Below, piece by piece: positions 26,590 to 35,239 of a DNA stretch of 64,000 nucleotides. This DNA comes from Thermodesulfobacteriota bacterium (GTDB taxonomy: Bacteria > Desulfobacterota > Desulfobacteria > Desulfobacterales > JAUWMJ01). How positions within the stretch are numbered: the stretch's first letter is position 1; each line of letters opens with the position of its first letter. Location: NCBI GenBank assembly GCA_034189135.1, contig JAXHVO010000049.1, forward strand, positions 48,010 to 112,009. The letters are read 5' to 3'. The position numbers were made by a program, and so were the translations under genes. Under the pieces are notes generated by a model, which had not been told where the DNA came from, ran no database searches, and saw only the letters and a program-made list of their open reading frames with translations.

Positions 26590-26647
26590 TTGGATCCTGG
26601 AACCCTATTCTCCGACTAAATTGGAGAAGAACCTTCTATTTCTCTCT

Positions 26648-27625
26648 TTATCTTCTATCTAGATTCTCCGCATACCCGGTAATGGGATCTGCCTTTATCA
26701 TCTCCATTCGATCTTGGCCCACCAGATCAAGTAAGCCCTGGTGATTCTTTACACCGTAAATAAATTTTTCAAGATACTTCTGGTAACGAAGATCATCCAC
26801 AGCATATTCCTTGTAATCATTCAGGTAAACCGGATCGTAATCATAATATCGATAATTGGCTGTTGGAAAAGCGCCAAAAGGAACATGCACAACCGCATCC
26901 ACACAAAAAAATGGGATCTGGTTTTGATCCGGGTTTTTTCTTAACTCTTCAGATTCAACCAGTTCTTCGCAGGTGACAATAAGATGTTTTGCGGATTTTG
27001 CCTGTTCTATATCGGCAAAGGTGAGTCCTTCTATCCTGGTTGTCCCCTGTCGATCGGATTTTTGAACGTGAATGATGGTCACATCCGTATTGATGGCCGG
27101 GACCAGGACCACTTGGGTTGCATCGGTCCATGAAATAAAAGGGTTGTCTATCACCGTAAGTTTTTTGTCAGGTATCTTAACATCTGATTTTCTCAATTTC
27201 TCGGAAAAACCCCATTTGTCAATAATATCGGTCCCGAGTGAAGATCGAGTCGGCAGAAAAGGGACACCCATGGCACCCGCAAGAAATCGCAAAGTCATTT
27301 GGTAATTTGAATAGTCTTCCACGAGAATCGTTCCTTCTGTCACCGCCTTTTTAAACCGAATACATGTGGGTGCAAATCTGCCGCTTCCACCATAGGCAAT
27401 TTCCAGTTTTGCCACACACCCCGCTCCGATAAGTTCATCAACGCCCTGGCCATTGGAATGGGCATAGAGATGGAGGCCTGTGATACCCTGCCGAATAATT
27501 TCATACACCGCAGCCATGGGGTTCCGGTTAATGGTGAATCCACCAATGGAAATATGGCTGTCATTGGTAATATACTGCTTTATGGCCTCCGACAGGTCCA
27601 TTACTTTGTCAAACCCGGTGTTCAT
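26648..27625 (-). CDS. gctA: Glutaconate-type CoA-transferase subunit A
   Basis: A 325-residue family I CoA-transferase alpha subunit (Acidaminococcus GctA is about 320). Family segments: DSHISIGGFTINRNPMA, GLHLYAHSNGQGVDELIGAG, LEIAYGGSGRFAPT, and GTTRIEGLTFADIEQAKSA. With GctB it moves CoA between acetyl-CoA or another acyl-CoA and a dicarboxylate such as glutarate or glutaconate. A strong AAGGAGAA site precedes the ATG. The DAC-like gene lies 95 bases upstream on the same strand. Confidence 0.85.
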   Translation of the reverse strand: MNTGFDKVMDLSEAIKQYITNDSHISIGGFTINRNPMAAVYEIIRQGITGLHLYAHSNGQGVDELIGAGCVAKLEIAYGGSGRFAPTCIRFKKAVTEGTILVEDYSNYQMTLRFLAGAMGVPFLPTRSSLGTDIIDKWGFSEKLRKSDVKIPDKKLTVIDNPFISWTDATQVVLVPAINTDVTIIHVQKSDRQGTTRIEGLTFADIEQAKSAKHLIVTCEELVESEELRKNPDQNQIPFFCVDAVVHVPFGAFPTANYRYYDYDPVYLNDYKEYAVDDLRYQKYLEKFIYGVKNHQGLLDLVGQDRMEMIKADPITGYAENLDRR

Positions 27626-27720
27626 AAAAAGACTTCTCCTTTTTTTTTAACAACACGCCTACATAACAAAACCGGTAAATAAAGACACCTGGTGGAATTC
27701 ATTGCCGGCAGGTCATCAAT

Positions 27721-29163
27721 CTATAAACCCGATTCTGCAATCCACGCTTCCAGTGTCACCGGTTTAGCAATAAATCCGGATACGGGCTTCCATTCACATT
27801 GAGCGCTTAACTCCACCCCTTCGCTTATAATTGAAACCGGTCGATCTGAAGAAACGACCACCACCATAATGTGATCATGTTCAGCAGTGAATCTAAGAGC
27901 GGAATTATATCTCGCTCCCCGCGATCTGTCCTCCCCGGGAATGGCCCGTCCATCCAGCAGGCAGGCAAAGCCATGAAGGTTTAAATCAGTGGCGATATGC
28001 AGGGCACCGTCTATTTTTGACAGTGCTTTGGTCAAATCCAAAAGTTCCGGCTTTTGAAGATCAAGGGGCTTTTCGAGCTTCTGACCTGAAATAGCTATGG
28101 ATTGCTCATTAAGATCAAGCACAATGGTGCAACCGTGTTTTCGCCTCTCGGCATGGTGAACAATCCCATAGATCACTTTAAAAAGAGTGCCTGCAAGTGA
28201 TGAATCCATGTCAGCCTCAAGCAGTGCTTCTTCAACCTGGACCAGTTTTGCCTTATGGGTGGTTGATTCAAAACTGCCATCAGAAAAACTGCAAACTTCG
28301 CTGCCGTTAAGCTTTAAAAAACCGTGTATCCCCTGGAAATCGGCAGTGATATGAAACTTCGGTATTTCTCCTATGGCAATTCCCACCACCGTTTTTTCGT
28401 CAGATACCAGTTTTCGGTCAGAATACTCCACCGCCTGCAAAAGCTTGCGGATGTGCTTAAAATTTTCCAGGCTGGGTCGCTCCATTTCAGGAAATTTCAC
28501 CACAAATTCCATGTCCTGAATGGTTTTCTTTTCCAGGAAAACCAGTTCACCCCTGGGCCACTGTCCTTCTTCCCTAGTTTTTGAAATACCCATTATTGCA
28601 TTCAGAATCGGATAAACCCTGATCTGGGTATCCCATCCCAAAATGGCATTCATTTCATCGATTACATAATCACGAACTGCATGAGCTGCATATTCACGAA
28701 GAAAAGTGCCTGAAATTCCTGTATACAATTCTTCTTCATTGGCAATATCATGGGAAAAGCGCCAGGCAGCGTGTTCCAGCCACCGTTCGGTGGGACCGAC
28801 ACAGCACAAATCCGGATGATGCTCGGTAAACCACATTTGGTAAAAAACGGAACTGGAACGTCCACCATATGAGATGAGCCCTGCCAACTGCAGATTTTTC
28901 TCCGGGATCATATGGCTGAACTTTTTCCTGTCATTTGAAATCCCGGTGTTCATGCGCCAGGCATTGGAACCCAAATATAGTTCTTTGAATTTGGGTTCAT
29001 GCCCATTAAGAAGATGCTGGGGGTCATAAATGCACACCGGGTCGTGAGGCGTTAGAGCATAAATAACCACGCTTCGGCTCGGACCGGAAAAATGGGAAAG
29101 ACCGTCACATAATCCATCACTTGTTTCGGCAATACATCGGCAGGTGAATGCATCAGCAGACAT
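27721..29163 (-). CDS. DisA_N/DAC-domain protein, divergent diadenylate cyclase-like
   Basis: About 480 residues. The C-terminal third (about 340-460) has the layout of a DAC (DisA_N) diadenylate cyclase domain: the DGA motif in KIDGALHIATDL, then GARYNSALRF where active enzymes have GxRHRxA, followed by the hydrophobic strand MVVVVSSDRPVSII (usual VVSEExGxIS). The first 330 residues are a different domain, perhaps a DACNV-type sensor; I do not recognise it further. The DGA motif is intact but RHR is replaced by RYN, so c-di-AMP synthesis is uncertain. The ATG at 29163 follows GAGAG; a TTG at 29175 is possible. It is upstream of gctA in the same direction. Confidence 0.7.
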   Translation of the reverse strand: MSADAFTCRCIAETSDGLCDGLSHFSGPSRSVVIYALTPHDPVCIYDPQHLLNGHEPKFKELYLGSNAWRMNTGISNDRKKFSHMIPEKNLQLAGLISYGGRSSSVFYQMWFTEHHPDLCCVGPTERWLEHAAWRFSHDIANEEELYTGISGTFLREYAAHAVRDYVIDEMNAILGWDTQIRVYPILNAIMGISKTREEGQWPRGELVFLEKKTIQDMEFVVKFPEMERPSLENFKHIRKLLQAVEYSDRKLVSDEKTVVGIAIGEIPKFHITADFQGIHGFLKLNGSEVCSFSDGSFESTTHKAKLVQVEEALLEADMDSSLAGTLFKVIYGIVHHAERRKHGCTIVLDLNEQSIAISGQKLEKPLDLQKPELLDLTKALSKIDGALHIATDLNLHGFACLLDGRAIPGEDRSRGARYNSALRFTAEHDHIMVVVVSSDRPVSIISEGVELSAQCEWKPVSGFIAKPVTLEAWIAESGL

Positions 29164-29195
29164 TGACTCTCTCAACTAAAAAATGTAATCTTTTT

Positions 29196-29535
29196 ACTCA
29201 AGTTTCGCACCCCGGTTTGGCGGAAAATAATGCCCTGACGGTACGTAAAATATAAAATCAAATTTGAATCGAAACGGTTATATTTTTTTCTGTAAGGGGA
29301 TATGTGGATCATCTATTCCACCTTATCGCAGTGTCCGGATATTTGGGATATACAGTCCCGTTTATATTATTTATCAACGGATGGGCTTTATCCCAAATAT
29401 CCGGACACGCTGCAACCGATTAAATTCATATCCCCTGGAAGAAAATAATATAACTGTCTCGATTCACACCTTGAACACGAATATGCGCTTTAAGAATTCT
29501 GGCTCCACCGTAGATAGGGGGTGCGAAACTTGAGT
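29196..29535. mobile_element. 340-bp fold-back element, copy A (MITE-like)
   Basis: The element starts ACTCAAGTTTCGCACCCC (29196) and ends with the exact reverse complement (to 29535). Inside are further paired blocks: GAATCGAAACGGTTATAT with its near-complement, AGGGGATATG/CATATCCCC, and GTGTCCGGATATTTGGGAT with ATCCCAAATATCCGGACAC around a central loop. The whole piece is thus one long interrupted palindrome. It is flanked by TTTT on both sides, a possible 4-bp target duplication. A second 340-bp copy lies at 40352-40691; a hand alignment shows about 40 mismatches and no gaps. There is no transposase ORF, so movement, if any, depends on another element. Confidence 0.85.
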
Positions 29536-29544
29536 TTTTATTTT

Positions 29545-29927
29545 TTAAAAGGGTTGACCACGCTTACAATGGGCGTTCTTCATAAAGCGAAAATATTGTC
29601 TATGGCGTATAGCTATCGATCGGATAACATAATGGGGCGTAAAACTCAACTGGCTATGAATATTTGGAGAAAAATACACCCAGAACCGTGATACGGACTT
29701 GGTTTGAGTCATGATTTTTTTCAAGATTGTCATAAACTTTCATGGCTGATTGGGCACAGCGAAGCATGAAACCTAAGGTTCGACCTGGGAAATCACCTAT
29801 TGGCCCGTTATCAGACATACCAATATTATATAGAAATGAACGTTCGGCAGCTGTCTCGTTTCAATGAGATTTGAGCCAGCCCCAGAGGACAGAATCCCAC
29901 GGCGGCGTTGATCGCCTCTGCCTGCAT
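29545..29927 (-). pseudogene. Frame-broken coding remnant next to fold-back element
   Basis: On the minus strand three overlapping open stretches in different frames follow each other: 29927-29826 (33 residues, starting MQAEAINAAVGFCPL), about 29860-29654 (contains NIGMSDNGPIGDFPGRTLG), and about 29733-29545 (ends FMKNAHCKRGQPF). Their amino-acid composition looks like protein rather than random sequence, and joining them would give about 120 residues with two frameshifts. I do not recognise the family. It starts 10 bases from the fold-back element. It could instead be chance ORFs over a structured RNA. Confidence 0.3.
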
Positions 29928-29935
29928 CGGTTTAA

Positions 29936-30326
29936 CTGAGAAGATAGGGGGTGTGTAGGATACCGATTTTATTCATCGCTCTGGTACCGGGCAAACAGGT
30001 GATTCCCCCGGTCGAAACGAACTAAGATTGAAAAACAACTGTTTGTTTCTAATGAATTATTTATAGCTAAAATATAGCTACATAATTGTTGACATTTTTT
30101 TTTAATTGCTGGTATGTACTCAAAACAAATTTTGGCATCATAGAACACTATTTTTTCTAAACATCGAGACTTTTAAAAAACGGTAAATGATATTCGACTT
30201 CAAGTCGACCGTCCTGAACTTTGAGTCTGTCGAAACAAAGGGGAAATCCCGCTCATCGGAGACGCAAAAATCGGATATAATGTGACGTTTTACAAAGGTC
30301 TCACATATTTTTCAGGAGGATGGTAA
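29936..30326 (+). other. Long leader region of the acyl-CoA dehydrogenase arm
   Basis: This stretch has no ORF. It contains GATAGGGGGTG (29944), which resembles the right end of the 340-bp element, a pair of TAGCTA blocks at 30064 and 30074 separated by five A/T bases (possible operator), and the promoter candidate at 30089-30118. The remainder is AT-rich and unassigned. Confidence 0.3.
30089..30118 (+). promoter_or_regulatory. Candidate promoter for the acyl-CoA dehydrogenase operon
   Basis: A perfect -35 box TTGACA (30089-30094) is followed after 18 bases, mostly T, by TATGTA (30113-30118), which carries a TG one base upstream (extended -10). The -10 is weak. A TAGCTA...TAGCTA pair lies just upstream (30064-30079). 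The start codon is about 200 bases further on, so a long leader would be transcribed. Confidence 0.4.
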
Positions 30327-31490
30327 ATGGATTTTGCTCTATCAAAAGAACTTGAAATGCTTAGAAAGGCGGTACGGGAATTTATGACCAAGAAGGTGGC
30401 ACCGAATGCCGATGAATGGGATGCAAATCATTATCTGCCGTACAAAGAAGCCATGAAACCCATGGGAGAACTCGGCTTTTTCGGAACCGTAATACCGGAA
30501 GAATATGGCGGTGAGGAAATGGGATGGCTGGCGGCGATGATCGTCACCGAGGAAATTGCAAGGGTTTCAAGCTCTCTCAGGGTCCAGGTCAATATGCAAG
30601 TACTTGGTTGCGCCTTTACTATTTATAAATACGGCAGCGAGGAAATAAAGAAAAAATACATAGAAAAGCTTTGCACTGCCGAATATATCGGTGGATTTGG
30701 CATCACCGAGCCTGACGCAGGGTCCGATGTGATGGCCATGGCCTCCACGGCAGAAGATAAGGGTGATCACTGGCTTTTAAACGGTTCCAAGACCTGGATT
30801 TCCAACGCCAATTATGCGGATGTCGTCATTTATTATGCTTACACGGACCGGTCAAAAGGTTCCAAGGGTCTTTCCGCCTTTGTGGTTGAACTGAAGAATT
30901 TTAATGGTGTCAAGACATCCGGTCTGGATAAGATGGGATCTCATTCCTCGCCGACCGGTGAAATTTTCCTCGACAACACCAAGGTTCCCAAGGAAAATAT
31001 TTTGGGGAAACCCGGCGATGGTGCCAAAATTGTATTTGGCTCCCTGAACCAGACAAGACTGTCCGCTGCTGCCGGTGCGGTCGGGCTTGCCCAGGCGTGC
31101 CTGGAATCGTCAACAAAATATTGCAATGAACGAAAGCAGTTCGGCAAACCCATCGGACAGTTTCAAATGAACCAGGATATGATTGCCCAGATGTCAACAG
31201 AGGTTGAAGCTGCAAGAATGTTGGTCTACAAGGCTGCTTGGGCAAAGGATCAGGGAAAACTCAACAACGGGCTGGATGTGGCACAGGCAAAATATTTTGC
31301 AGGTGAGGTGGCCACCAAATGTGCCAACTATGCCATGCGAATTTTCGGCGCTTACGGTTATTCCACCGAGTACCCCATAGCAAGATATTACCGGGATGTT
31401 CCCACTTATACCATGGTGGAAGGATCGGCCAACATCTGCAAGTGGATTATTGCTCTAGATCAGCTTGGCATCCGGAAAGCAAACAGATAA
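30327..31490 (+). CDS. Acyl-CoA dehydrogenase, probably non-decarboxylating glutaryl-CoA dehydrogenase
   Basis: A 387-residue FAD acyl-CoA dehydrogenase. Motifs: GGFGITEPDAGSD (flavin/substrate loop), RKQFGKPIGQFQ, and VEGSANICKWII with the catalytic base Glu365. Human glutaryl-CoA dehydrogenase has RSAMSVQ at a substrate-binding place; here it is RVQVNMQ, keeping the Arg but not the Ser. The presence of a glutaconyl-CoA decarboxylase subunit two genes downstream suggests that this enzyme stops at glutaconyl-CoA, as in Desulfococcus multivorans. A strong AGGAGGATGG site precedes the ATG. Electron acceptor is probably ETF; its genes are not here. Confidence 0.85.
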   Translation: MDFALSKELEMLRKAVREFMTKKVAPNADEWDANHYLPYKEAMKPMGELGFFGTVIPEEYGGEEMGWLAAMIVTEEIARVSSSLRVQVNMQVLGCAFTIYKYGSEEIKKKYIEKLCTAEYIGGFGITEPDAGSDVMAMASTAEDKGDHWLLNGSKTWISNANYADVVIYYAYTDRSKGSKGLSAFVVELKNFNGVKTSGLDKMGSHSSPTGEIFLDNTKVPKENILGKPGDGAKIVFGSLNQTRLSAAAGAVGLAQACLESSTKYCNERKQFGKPIGQFQMNQDMIAQMSTEVEAARMLVYKAAWAKDQGKLNNGLDVAQAKYFAGEVATKCANYAMRIFGAYGYSTEYPIARYYRDVPTYTMVEGSANICKWIIALDQLGIRKANR

Positions 31491-31639
31491 CCGGCAGGTG
31501 GGGAATTGCAAAAATCGAACGCCAGAGGTGCAGCCTTCGGCAGTAAGGATCGTCAGTTAGTGACTTGAATAGCAAACTGGCGTTCTGGAAGCCAAAACCT
31601 TAATCCTCAGGCGAAACGTTCGTCAAAAGGAGTTTTGTT

Positions 31640-32038
31640 TTGGATAAAGAGATAGCGGAAAAAACAAAAAAGACCGCCGAGCTTTATTTTAAAGGGGTTA
31701 AGGATGAACGACCGTTTGAGCTCTGGCGAAGTTTTGACAAAGATCTTGCTAAGGATCTTTCTTTGTTTATTACAGGCAGGATGTATGCCAGGGAAAAAAT
31801 ACCACATAAAACTCGTCAACTCATTACCGTTGCAACCCTTACCGTACTCTCCCGCCTGGATGAACTGAAGCTTCACATTCAGGCATCCTTGAATGTCGGG
31901 TGTACACCGGAAGAAATCGCAGAAACCATATTTCAGACGTTTACCTATGCCGGGATACCAACGGTCAATGCCGCACTCAAGACGTTAAGATCGGTTCTTG
32001 AAGAAAAAGAAATATGGCCGTTGACAGATGAACCTTGA
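31640..32038 (+). CDS. Carboxymuconolactone decarboxylase-family protein (AhpD-like fold)
   Basis: A 132-residue all-helical protein of the CMD family. The typical segment is PHKTRQLITVATLTVLSRLDELKLHIQASLNVG (key residues E and H in DELKLHIQA, then GCTPEEIAETIFQ). The CxxC of peroxidase-type AhpD is not present, so redox activity is unlikely. Its start is a TTG at 31640 with AAAGGAG seven bases upstream; no ATG is available. It lies between the acyl-CoA dehydrogenase and gcdA genes, and such proteins often accompany aromatic or acyl-CoA degradation clusters. Its reaction here is unknown. Confidence 0.8.
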   Translation: MDKEIAEKTKKTAELYFKGVKDERPFELWRSFDKDLAKDLSLFITGRMYAREKIPHKTRQLITVATLTVLSRLDELKLHIQASLNVGCTPEEIAETIFQTFTYAGIPTVNAALKTLRSVLEEKEIWPLTDEP

Positions 32039-32251
32039 TGATTTCGCCAAATGAGTATTTTTAAAATTGACGCTGCTTTTATAAAAGAGTATAGAAAATG
32101 GTAAATACCCAGACAGGCTAAAGCTGATAAAACAGCCACTACGCCTTCAGCCTTCTAACTAAACATCTGAAAGATCCTTTGGCGATGCCCTTCAAAGAGC
32201 TGAATAGACATTAAAAAATATACCAACAAATAAAATCGGGAGTTATGGACT

Positions 32252-33985
32252 ATGAGACCTTATTTTGCAAAAATGACGGAATTTGGACACGAACTGAACA
32301 AAGGCCAGATATTAAGCAGTGAAGAAAATGTCAAACAAATCAAGGAAGTAGAGGCTGAGCTTAAAGAAGCTGTTGAAAAGGTCAAAACCGTTGGATTCCC
32401 TGAAGAAAAAATCAATGCACGTGGAATGATGACCGTGTGGCAGCGACTTCGATACCTGGTTGATCCTGGCACGTGGTGCCCGTTGCATACCCTTTATAAC
32501 CCGGCCGAAAACGAGGAAGGGACCACCAATGTTTTTGACGGGCTGGGAAAAATATCCGGCAAGTGGGCGGTGATTATCGGTTTTGACAATAAGATTCTGG
32601 CCGGGGCATGGGTACCCGGACAGTACGAAAATATCCTGAGAGCAACGGATCTGTCAAAACGGCTCAACATTCCCCTGGTCTGGCTGGTAAACTGTAGTGG
32701 GGTAAAACTAACCGAGCAGGAAAAGTTCTATGCCAATCGACGGGGTGGTGGCACCACCTTTTTCCGGCACGCTGAGCTGGAGCAAGCCGGAATACCCATA
32801 CTTGCGGCGATTTACGGTACAAATCCCGCCGGCGGAGGTTACCAGGGAATCAGCCCCACCATTCTTTTTGCCCATAAGAACTGCAATATTGCGGTCGGTG
32901 GGGGTGGAATACTGAGCGGAATGTCTCCCAAGGGACATTTTGACAAAGAAGGCGCCGAAGCGCTGATTGCTTCTGCAAAGCAGTTTAAGGTCGAGCCTCC
33001 TGGTTCCGCAAAGATTCATTATGATGAAACCGGCTTTTTCAGATATGTTTACGATGAAGAAACCCAGGTACTGGACGGAGTCAAGGATTATATGAAGGAT
33101 ATGCCTGCCTATAATCCCAAATTTTTCCGTGTTGCCGACCCCAAGCCCCCGAGGTTTCCCGCAGAAGACCTGTACCGGCTCATCCCCTTTAACCAGAAAC
33201 AGATGTACAATTTTGACGAAGTGCTGGCACGTCTTGTTGACGGCAGTGAGCACATGGAATTCAGACCCGGTTACGGACCGGAGGTTTATACCGGCTTATG
33301 CAAAATCGACGGATACCTGGTTGGCTGCATCGGTAACCGTCAGGGTTTTCTGGGAGAAAATTACCCGGAATATGCAGACTATCCGGGTATCGGCGGAAAG
33401 CTTTACCGCCAAGGCCTTATCAAGATGAACGAATTTGTTACCCTTTGCGGTAGAGACAGGGTACCCATTATCTGGTTCCAAGATACTTCCGGTATTGATG
33501 TGGGAGACATTGCTGAACAGGCAGAACTTTTAGGACTGGGACAGGCCCTTATCTATTCCATACAGCAAACCGACGTTCCCCAGATGCTGATACTACTTAG
33601 AAAAGGAACCGCAGCCGCGCATTATATCATGGGAGGACCGACGGCAAATCGGCATAATGCCTTTACTCTTGGAATTGCAACCACGGAAGTTTATGTCATG
33701 CATGGCGAAACAGCCGCAGCTGCAAGTTTTTCCCGCAGACTGGTTAAGGAAAAGGATGCCGGCAGAGATCTGGACCCGATAATCGATAAAATGAATAAAA
33801 TGGCACAGGAATATCACGACTACTCAAGACCCATTTACTGCGCCAAGCAGGGCTTTGCTGATGAAATTTCAACCATGAGTGATATGCGGAAATATTTGGC
33901 TGCTTTTGCAGGCGCCCTTTACCAGAACCCGAAATCGATCTGCCCCCTTCACCAGATGCTTTTACCAAGAAGTATTAAGGGATAA
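32252..33985 (+). CDS. gcdA: Glutaconyl-CoA decarboxylase carboxyltransferase subunit (alpha)
   Basis: A 577-residue two-domain carboxyltransferase; the Acidaminococcus GcdA is 587. It transfers the carboxyl group of glutaconyl-CoA to biotin, after which a membrane subunit decarboxylates carboxybiotin and pumps Na+. Visible segments: WVPGQYENILRATDLSKRL, NPAGGGYQGISPTILFAH, GGGGILSGMSPKGH in the first half; RQGFLGENYPEY, FQDTSGIDVGDIAEQAELLG, RKGTAAAHYIMGGPTA in the second, which form the oxyanion holes. Subunits B, C and D are not in the window, so they must lie elsewhere. It follows the CMD gene by 213 bases. Confidence 0.92.
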   Translation: MRPYFAKMTEFGHELNKGQILSSEENVKQIKEVEAELKEAVEKVKTVGFPEEKINARGMMTVWQRLRYLVDPGTWCPLHTLYNPAENEEGTTNVFDGLGKISGKWAVIIGFDNKILAGAWVPGQYENILRATDLSKRLNIPLVWLVNCSGVKLTEQEKFYANRRGGGTTFFRHAELEQAGIPILAAIYGTNPAGGGYQGISPTILFAHKNCNIAVGGGGILSGMSPKGHFDKEGAEALIASAKQFKVEPPGSAKIHYDETGFFRYVYDEETQVLDGVKDYMKDMPAYNPKFFRVADPKPPRFPAEDLYRLIPFNQKQMYNFDEVLARLVDGSEHMEFRPGYGPEVYTGLCKIDGYLVGCIGNRQGFLGENYPEYADYPGIGGKLYRQGLIKMNEFVTLCGRDRVPIIWFQDTSGIDVGDIAEQAELLGLGQALIYSIQQTDVPQMLILLRKGTAAAHYIMGGPTANRHNAFTLGIATTEVYVMHGETAAAASFSRRLVKEKDAGRDLDPIIDKMNKMAQEYHDYSRPIYCAKQGFADEISTMSDMRKYLAAFAGALYQNPKSICPLHQMLLPRSIKG

Positions 33986-34108
33986 GGTTGAAGGCTGTTG
34001 GGGGAAGGTGCTTTTAAAGCCTTGTTCAGTGTAAAATCATGTTCCGCCAAAGTACGGCAATCGTGCCCTTTATACCCCTTCAGTCTAAGCCCCTTCAACC
34101 CTGCAAAA

Positions 34109-35017
34109 ATGGAAAACCGGAAAAAAGCCCAACACTTGGTGCAGCTGGATGCAAGCGTCGCCGGACCGCTGTTTATGCTGTCCGCAGCATTGTTGTTTAC
34201 CCTTCTCAATCTTTTAATCAAGTTGATCGGCCCGCAATTTACCATCTGGCACATTGGCTTTTACAGGTTCTTCGGTGGTATCATTGTTCTCTTTACCATC
34301 TTCGGACGCCACAGCAATCTTTACCGGGGAAATAACATCCGCCTGCTGATCATCCGGGGGTGTACCGGGTCTGTTGCCTTTATTTCCATAATCACGGCCA
34401 TTCGTTTGCTTCCGGTATCCACGGCCCTGGTCATTTTCTATTCGTTTCCGGCCTTTGCCGCCATTTTCTCATTTCTGATTTATGGAGAGCGCATCGGAAA
34501 ACATGAAATCATCTGCATTACCGTGGTCGTGATCGGTATCGGCATTCTGTTTGATTTTCAACTCACCGGTGGGCTTTTCGGGCAGGCCATCGCACTTGTG
34601 GGCGGTGCGTTTGCCGGTCTGACCGTCACGTTAATTAAGACGCTCCGGGAGAAAAACGGCCCTGTCATCATTTATCTATACTTCTGTACCATGGGTGCAC
34701 TGGTGACCTTCCCCAAATTTGCCATGCACCCGATTCTGCCTTCCACACTCATTGAGTGGGTCATGGTTCTGGGAATCATCCTCGCTTCAGTAACGGCACA
34801 ACTTCTAATGAACCAGGGCTTTTTCTATTGCAGTGGATGGGAAGGCGGGGTGTTCATGTCCAGCGAAGTCATTTTTACCGCTATAGTAGGTATTGCTTTT
34901 TTGGGAGATCCCGCCACCTGGCGTTTTTGGACAGGTGGTCTCATGATATTCGGCAGTGTGGTGGCCTTGAATCGGTTAAAATCCAATGGACAAAAAATTC
35001 CAAACCTTAAGGATTGA
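34109..35017 (+). CDS. EamA/DMT-family membrane transporter
   Basis: About 302 residues with ten hydrophobic helices in two EamA repeats (first repeat near GFYRFFGG, second near SVTAQLLMNQGFFY and FSSEVIFTAIVG-like SSEVIFTAIVGIAFLGDP). DMT exporters move small metabolites; the substrate here is unknown. The open frame extends to a TTG at 33998, but the residues before the ATG at 34109 are Cys/Ser/Pro-rich and not transporter-like. No clear ribosome site. It follows gcdA, so a dicarboxylate or amino-acid-like substrate is possible but only a guess. Confidence 0.8.
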   Translation: MENRKKAQHLVQLDASVAGPLFMLSAALLFTLLNLLIKLIGPQFTIWHIGFYRFFGGIIVLFTIFGRHSNLYRGNNIRLLIIRGCTGSVAFISIITAIRLLPVSTALVIFYSFPAFAAIFSFLIYGERIGKHEIICITVVVIGIGILFDFQLTGGLFGQAIALVGGAFAGLTVTLIKTLREKNGPVIIYLYFCTMGALVTFPKFAMHPILPSTLIEWVMVLGIILASVTAQLLMNQGFFYCSGWEGGVFMSSEVIFTAIVGIAFLGDPATWRFWTGGLMIFGSVVALNRLKSNGQKIPNLKD

Positions 35018-35149
35018 AACTTGAAATTAGAAAGCGGAAATTCGGGAAGAGTTTACGAGTTGGGTGTTTACAAACCGTCATAAGCGTTATCAGATATAAT
35101 CCAGCATGACTTTGATAAGGCAATAGTAATAAATTAGCTTTTAAAAAGA

Positions 35150-35221
35150 TTTACCACGGAGTTTCACGGAGAGACACTAAATTTTATTATCTGTGAAAGC
35201 TCCGTGTAAATCCGTGGTAAA
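35150..35221. repeat. Fold-back repeat TTTACCACGGA...TCCGTGGTAAA
   Basis: The 222-base gap between two convergent genes holds a 72-base hairpin: 11 perfect pairs between TTTACCACGGA (35150-35160) and TCCGTGGTAAA (35211-35221), then CACGGA/TCCGTG inside. The left arm continues as GAGACACTAAATTTTA. A half copy with the same GACACTAAATTTTA lies near 50330 and a worn copy near 19937. It may act as a bidirectional terminator at this convergent junction. Confidence 0.65.
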
Positions 35222-35239
35222 AATATAAAGATCAAATTT

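Noticed and set aside
27721..29163. CBASS-type anti-phage operon around the DAC-like gene
   Set aside because: No effector, Cap2/Cap3-like or membrane-disrupting gene is adjacent; the neighbours are metabolic.
29264..29533. 89-codon ORF inside the 340-bp element copy A
   Set aside because: The frame is not open in copy B and the composition follows the palindrome, so it is not a gene.
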